Assembly: GCF_000590925.1 (NCBI RefSeq)
Contig: NZ_CP004372.1
Location: forward strand, 1,221,001 to 1,285,000
From: Roseibacterium elongatum DSM 19469
GTDB lineage: Bacteria > Pseudomonadota > Alphaproteobacteria > Rhodobacterales > Rhodobacteraceae
Length of the DNA stretch: 64,000 nt
Direction of reading: 5' to 3'
The translations under genes were made by a program, and so were the position numbers. Below the pieces are notes generated by a model. That model saw only the letters and a program-made list of their open reading frames with translations. It was not told the DNA's origin and did not search any database. Positions 62,071-64,000 of this stretch are shown here, in pieces (the first letter of the stretch is position 1; every line of letters starts with the position of its first letter).

Positions 62071-62408
62071 GCTTTACCCCTTCGCGGCGAGGCGCGCTCT
62101 CGCGGCGAGGCGCGCTCTCGCGGCCTCCGCCGTGCCTTGCCCTCGACCTCGTCCAGAGAAGACGGGGGCGCAGGTGGGACAATGCCTTTGAGCTTGTGTC
62201 CAACATCAAGGGCATCGCAGAGCGAGAGAAAGGATGGCAGGGAAATCTGACCAGTTTGCTCGAATTTCTTGAGAGTAGATAGCGGACCGTCGCTCGTCTT
62301 CGCGAGATCGTCTTGGGACAGATTGAGGCCAAGGCGCCAGGCGCGAACGGCGTCCGCCAACTCAATCGCATCTGGAGTTTTGTTGTCAGTTAGAACCTCA
62401 ACAAACAT
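62067..62408 (-). CDS. HipB-like XRE antitoxin
   Basis: A 113-residue protein with an XRE helix-turn-helix (AWRLGLNLSQDDLAKTSDGPLSTLKKFEQTG, about residues 24-54) and a low-complexity Arg/Ser/Pro tail RERASPRERASPRRGKA, caused by a tandem 18-bp duplication (62083-62118). It probably regulated itself with HipA. With the toxin truncated the gene is likely relictual but its frame is intact. Confidence 0.7.
   Translation of the reverse strand: MFVEVLTDNKTPDAIELADAVRAWRLGLNLSQDDLAKTSDGPLSTLKKFEQTGQISLPSFLSLCDALDVGHKLKGIVPPAPPSSLDEVEGKARRRPRERASPRERASPRRGKA
62083..62118. repeat. Tandem 18-bp duplication in the antitoxin gene
   Basis: Two successive copies of an 18-bp unit (GCGGCGAGGCGCGCTCTC, in phase-shifted reading) encode the repeated RERASP at the antitoxin C-terminus. 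Confidence 0.7.
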
Positions 62409-62465
62409 CGATGTGGCAATATCACCCGAAGAACCCGCCGAACAAGGTTAAATGGATATGGGTAT

Positions 62466-63515
62466 GGCGTTGTTGCACAAATCGAGGTCTGATCGCAGCG
62501 CCCCTTTCCCCAGACGGACTTATTCCACGGGCTGCGTGACAGGTATGCCGACCGCGGTATAGCCATTGAGCACTGAGATGCGGACCTGCAGCTCTGCAAC
62601 CTGGCGATCGAAGTCGCGCGCCATGAGGGATTGGCCGAGCAGCTTGATGCAGTTCATCTTTGTCTCGACCCGGCTCCGGCGGTGGTAGCCGCTCCAACGC
62701 CGCCAGATGGCACGGCCCAGGTACTTCGAGGCGCGCAGTGCTTCATTGCGAGCGACGGCGCCTGGGCTCGTCGGCTTCCACGGCTTGGCGTTCCTACGGG
62801 GCGGGATGACGGCCGCGGCACCGCGGGCGGCAATCGCCTCATGGCATTTGCGGGTGTCGTAGGCACCATCGGCGGTCACGGAACCGGTCTGCTCAACTGT
62901 CGGGATCTGGTCGAGCAGATCAGGCAAGATGGGTGCATCACCTATGTTGCTGCCGGTGACCTCGAGAGCCCGAACCTCCAGCGTTTCCTCGTCGATCCCG
63001 ATGTGTATCTTGCGCCAGATGCGCCGCTTGAGGCCGCCATGCTAGCGGGCGTTCCACTCGCCTTCACCCTCGGCCTTGAGGCCGGTGCTGTCGATCAGCA
63101 GGTGCAGCGGCCCGTTGCCGCCGCGATAGGGGATGCTCACATTCAGCGTCCGCTGACGTCGGCACAGGGTGCTGAAGTCCGGCACCGTCCAGTCCAGCCC
63201 GACCAGGCGCAGAAGGCTCTGTACGAACCCGGTCGTCTGTCGAAGCGGCATGCCAAAGAGGACCTTCATCGTCAGGCAGGTTTGTATGGCCTCATCGCTT
63301 AAAGCCTGTTGCCGACCGCGCTTGCCCGTCGGAGGCGGCCTCCACACCATATCGGGATCAAACCACACTGTCAGCGAACCGCGCCGCCTCAGTGCCTCAT
63401 TGTAAGCCGACCAGTTCGTGGTCTTGTACTTCGTCGTGGCCCAACTGCTCATGCCTCCCAGCTATCACGCTGGATTCATGCAGTGAGTCCCTCACCCGAT
63501 TTGTGCAACAAGGCC
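62466..63515 (-). mobile_element. IS5-family insertion sequence (IS427-like)
   Basis: About 1.05 kb, bounded by inverted ends carrying TTGTTGCACAAATCG (62470-62484) and its complement CGATTTGTGCAACAA (63497-63511), typical of IS427-group IS5 elements. It holds one transposase frame on the minus strand broken by an amber codon. No clear target-site duplication was found. Confidence 0.85.
62520..63452 (-). pseudogene. IS5-family transposase with in-frame amber codon
   Basis: About 311 codons including the internal stop. The N-terminal part runs from WATTKYKTTNWSAYNEALRR to LIDSTGLKAEGEGEWNAR. A TAG (63042-63044) stands where family members have Lys (NARKHGGLKRRIWRK), and HGGLKRRIWRKIHIGIDEE continues in the same frame to GAYDTRKCHEAIAARGA and SRVETKMNCIKLLGQSLMARDFDRQ (DDE triad positions). 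A single AAG to TAG change therefore inactivates it unless suppressed. Confidence 0.85.
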
Positions 63516-63702
63516 GATCAGAGGCCCCCCGCATTTGCGTTTATGGGCAATGGTGGTTTTCATCGATCGTCATGTGAGAATTCGCATGCTCGTCATCGGT
63601 TCTCCGCGAACGATCGACCGTCGTGGGTGACAATCCCTTCAAATCGGTCGGTTTGCCCTAAGCTGTTGATTTTAAGCGTATGAGGCCGAGCTCGATACCC
63701 TC

Positions 63703-63748
63703 GCGGCGCGAAAAAATATGCGCACCGCGAAAAAAAATGAGCGCACCT
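63703..63748 (-). repeat. Right member of the imperfect inverted repeat beside gyrB
   Basis: Contains two A-tracts (six and eight A) set in GCGCGAAAAAATATGCGCACCGCG; its reverse complement matches 60427-60472. It lies directly downstream of gyrB. Confidence 0.5.
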
Positions 63749-63757
63749 ACAGCGCCT
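63741..63757. repeat. 17-bp direct repeat partner, candidate attachment site at the gyrB stop
   Basis: GCGCACCTACAGCGCCT matches 60348-60364 in 16 of 17 positions in the same orientation. Its last base is the first of the gyrB stop codon on this strand (63757-63759). The interval of about 3.4 kb between the copies holds the ATPase, hip remnant and IS5. Confidence 0.5.
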
Positions 63758-64000
63758 CAGAAATCCAGGTTCTCGACGCTCAGCGCGTTGGCCTGAATGA
63801 ACTCGCGGCGCGGTTCCACCACGTCGCCCATCAGCTTGGTAAAGATGTCATCTGCTTCGGCCAGATCGTCGATCTTGACCTGCAAAAGCGTCCGCGCGTC
63901 CGGGTCCAGCGTGGTTTCCCACAACTGATCGGGGTTCATCTCGCCCAGGCCCTTGTAGCGCTGCATCTGCTGGCCCTTGGCCCCTTCGTCGAGGATGGCT
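63757..64000 (-). CDS. gyrB: DNA gyrase subunit B, C-terminal part (continues beyond window)
   Basis: The last 80 residues of the ATPase subunit of gyrase. [29 protein letters not shown] is the universal TOPRIM-end signature, and the ending [30 protein letters not shown] fits GyrB rather than ParE. The frame is open to the window edge. It introduces negative supercoils with GyrA. Confidence 0.95.
   Translation of the reverse strand, partial: AILDEGAKGQQMQRYKGLGEMNPDQLWETTLDPDARTLLQVKIDDLAEADDIFTKLMGDVVEPRREFIQANALSVENLDF

Noticed and set aside
61819..62408. A functional HipBA persistence module
   Set aside because: The toxin lacks its catalytic kinase core, so no active toxin can be made.
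62463..63518. Target-site duplication for the IS5 element
   Set aside because: The three bases outside each end (TAT and GAT) do not match, so no duplication is claimed.
1..64000. CRISPR array, prophage or rRNA operon
   Set aside because: No regularly spaced repeats, phage structural genes or rRNA sequence were seen on either strand.

Overview
This window looks like chromosomal DNA of a high-GC alphaproteobacterium, most likely a member of the Rhodobacterales (Rhodobacteraceae). The evidence is the very GC-rich third-codon usage, the family-typical genes (split leuB, leuC and leuD loci, YhhQ, CsgH-type curli, a HupE/DUF4198 pair, Abhydrolase_9, ArfB) and short GGGGGC-TTT-GCCCCC hairpins after genes. 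The right edge enters the 3' end of gyrB. In this group gyrB usually sits near dnaA/recF, so the replication origin may lie not far beyond the window; that is an inference.

Layout. 1-2.1 kb: 3' part of a PAS/hybrid histidine kinase, then tRNA-Pro(CGG). 2.1-12.7 kb: leucine genes leuB, leuD and leuC, dispersed among an EamA transporter, a secreted exonuclease/phosphatase-like protein, a membrane protein, a divergent DUF4198/HupE pair, an MFS permease and a DXD glycosyltransferase-like protein. 12.9-26.8 kb: housekeeping and accessory metabolism (MscS channel, TPP enzyme, FMN reductase, a probable split MnmC pair, lytic transglycosylase, dapA, trmO, smpB, mercaptopyruvate sulfurtransferase, aminotransferase, queuosine-precursor transporter). 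26.8-29.5 kb: an unusual stretch with a short leader-like RNA or micro-ORF, arfB, and one AT-rich foreign gene encoding a NACHT ATPase. 29.5-36.4 kb: pncB and pncA (NAD salvage), K+ channel, RNA methyltransferase, MarC, a putative metallopeptidase, trhO, hemerythrin. 37.2-38.6 kb: a small curli operon. 39-46.9 kb: isomerase, aldehyde dehydrogenase, CPBP protease with a serine hydrolase, and a LysR-wrbA-DsbA-DUF1127-EamA group. 47-54.8 kb: an eight-gene operon combining a polyamine-type ABC importer with an aminotransferase, a beta-keto acid cleavage enzyme, a GNAT and an acetylpolyamine-amidohydrolase-like enzyme, with a divergent LysR gene. 55.8-60.2 kb: two alpha/beta hydrolases and an anaerobic sulfatase maturase. 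60.3-63.76 kb: a small island between the maturase and gyrB carrying an AAA ATPase, a broken hipBA remnant and an IS5 element with a nonsense-mutated transposase, bordered by related sequences.

The most notable observations are: (i) three genes each broken by an apparent one-base insertion in the identical context CGGGGGCGAC, which points to a systematic sequencing error or a slippage hotspot; (ii) a lone NACHT STAND NTPase, a candidate anti-phage gene, fitted exactly between arfB and the pncB stop codon; (iii) a 26.8-27.0 kb transcription unit whose ribosome binding site matches the whole 16S anti-SD tail and whose 3' part can pair with either of two GGAGGTG copies; (iv) the polyamine/omega-amino-acid operon; (v) the gyrB-adjacent island with inverted and direct terminal repeats.
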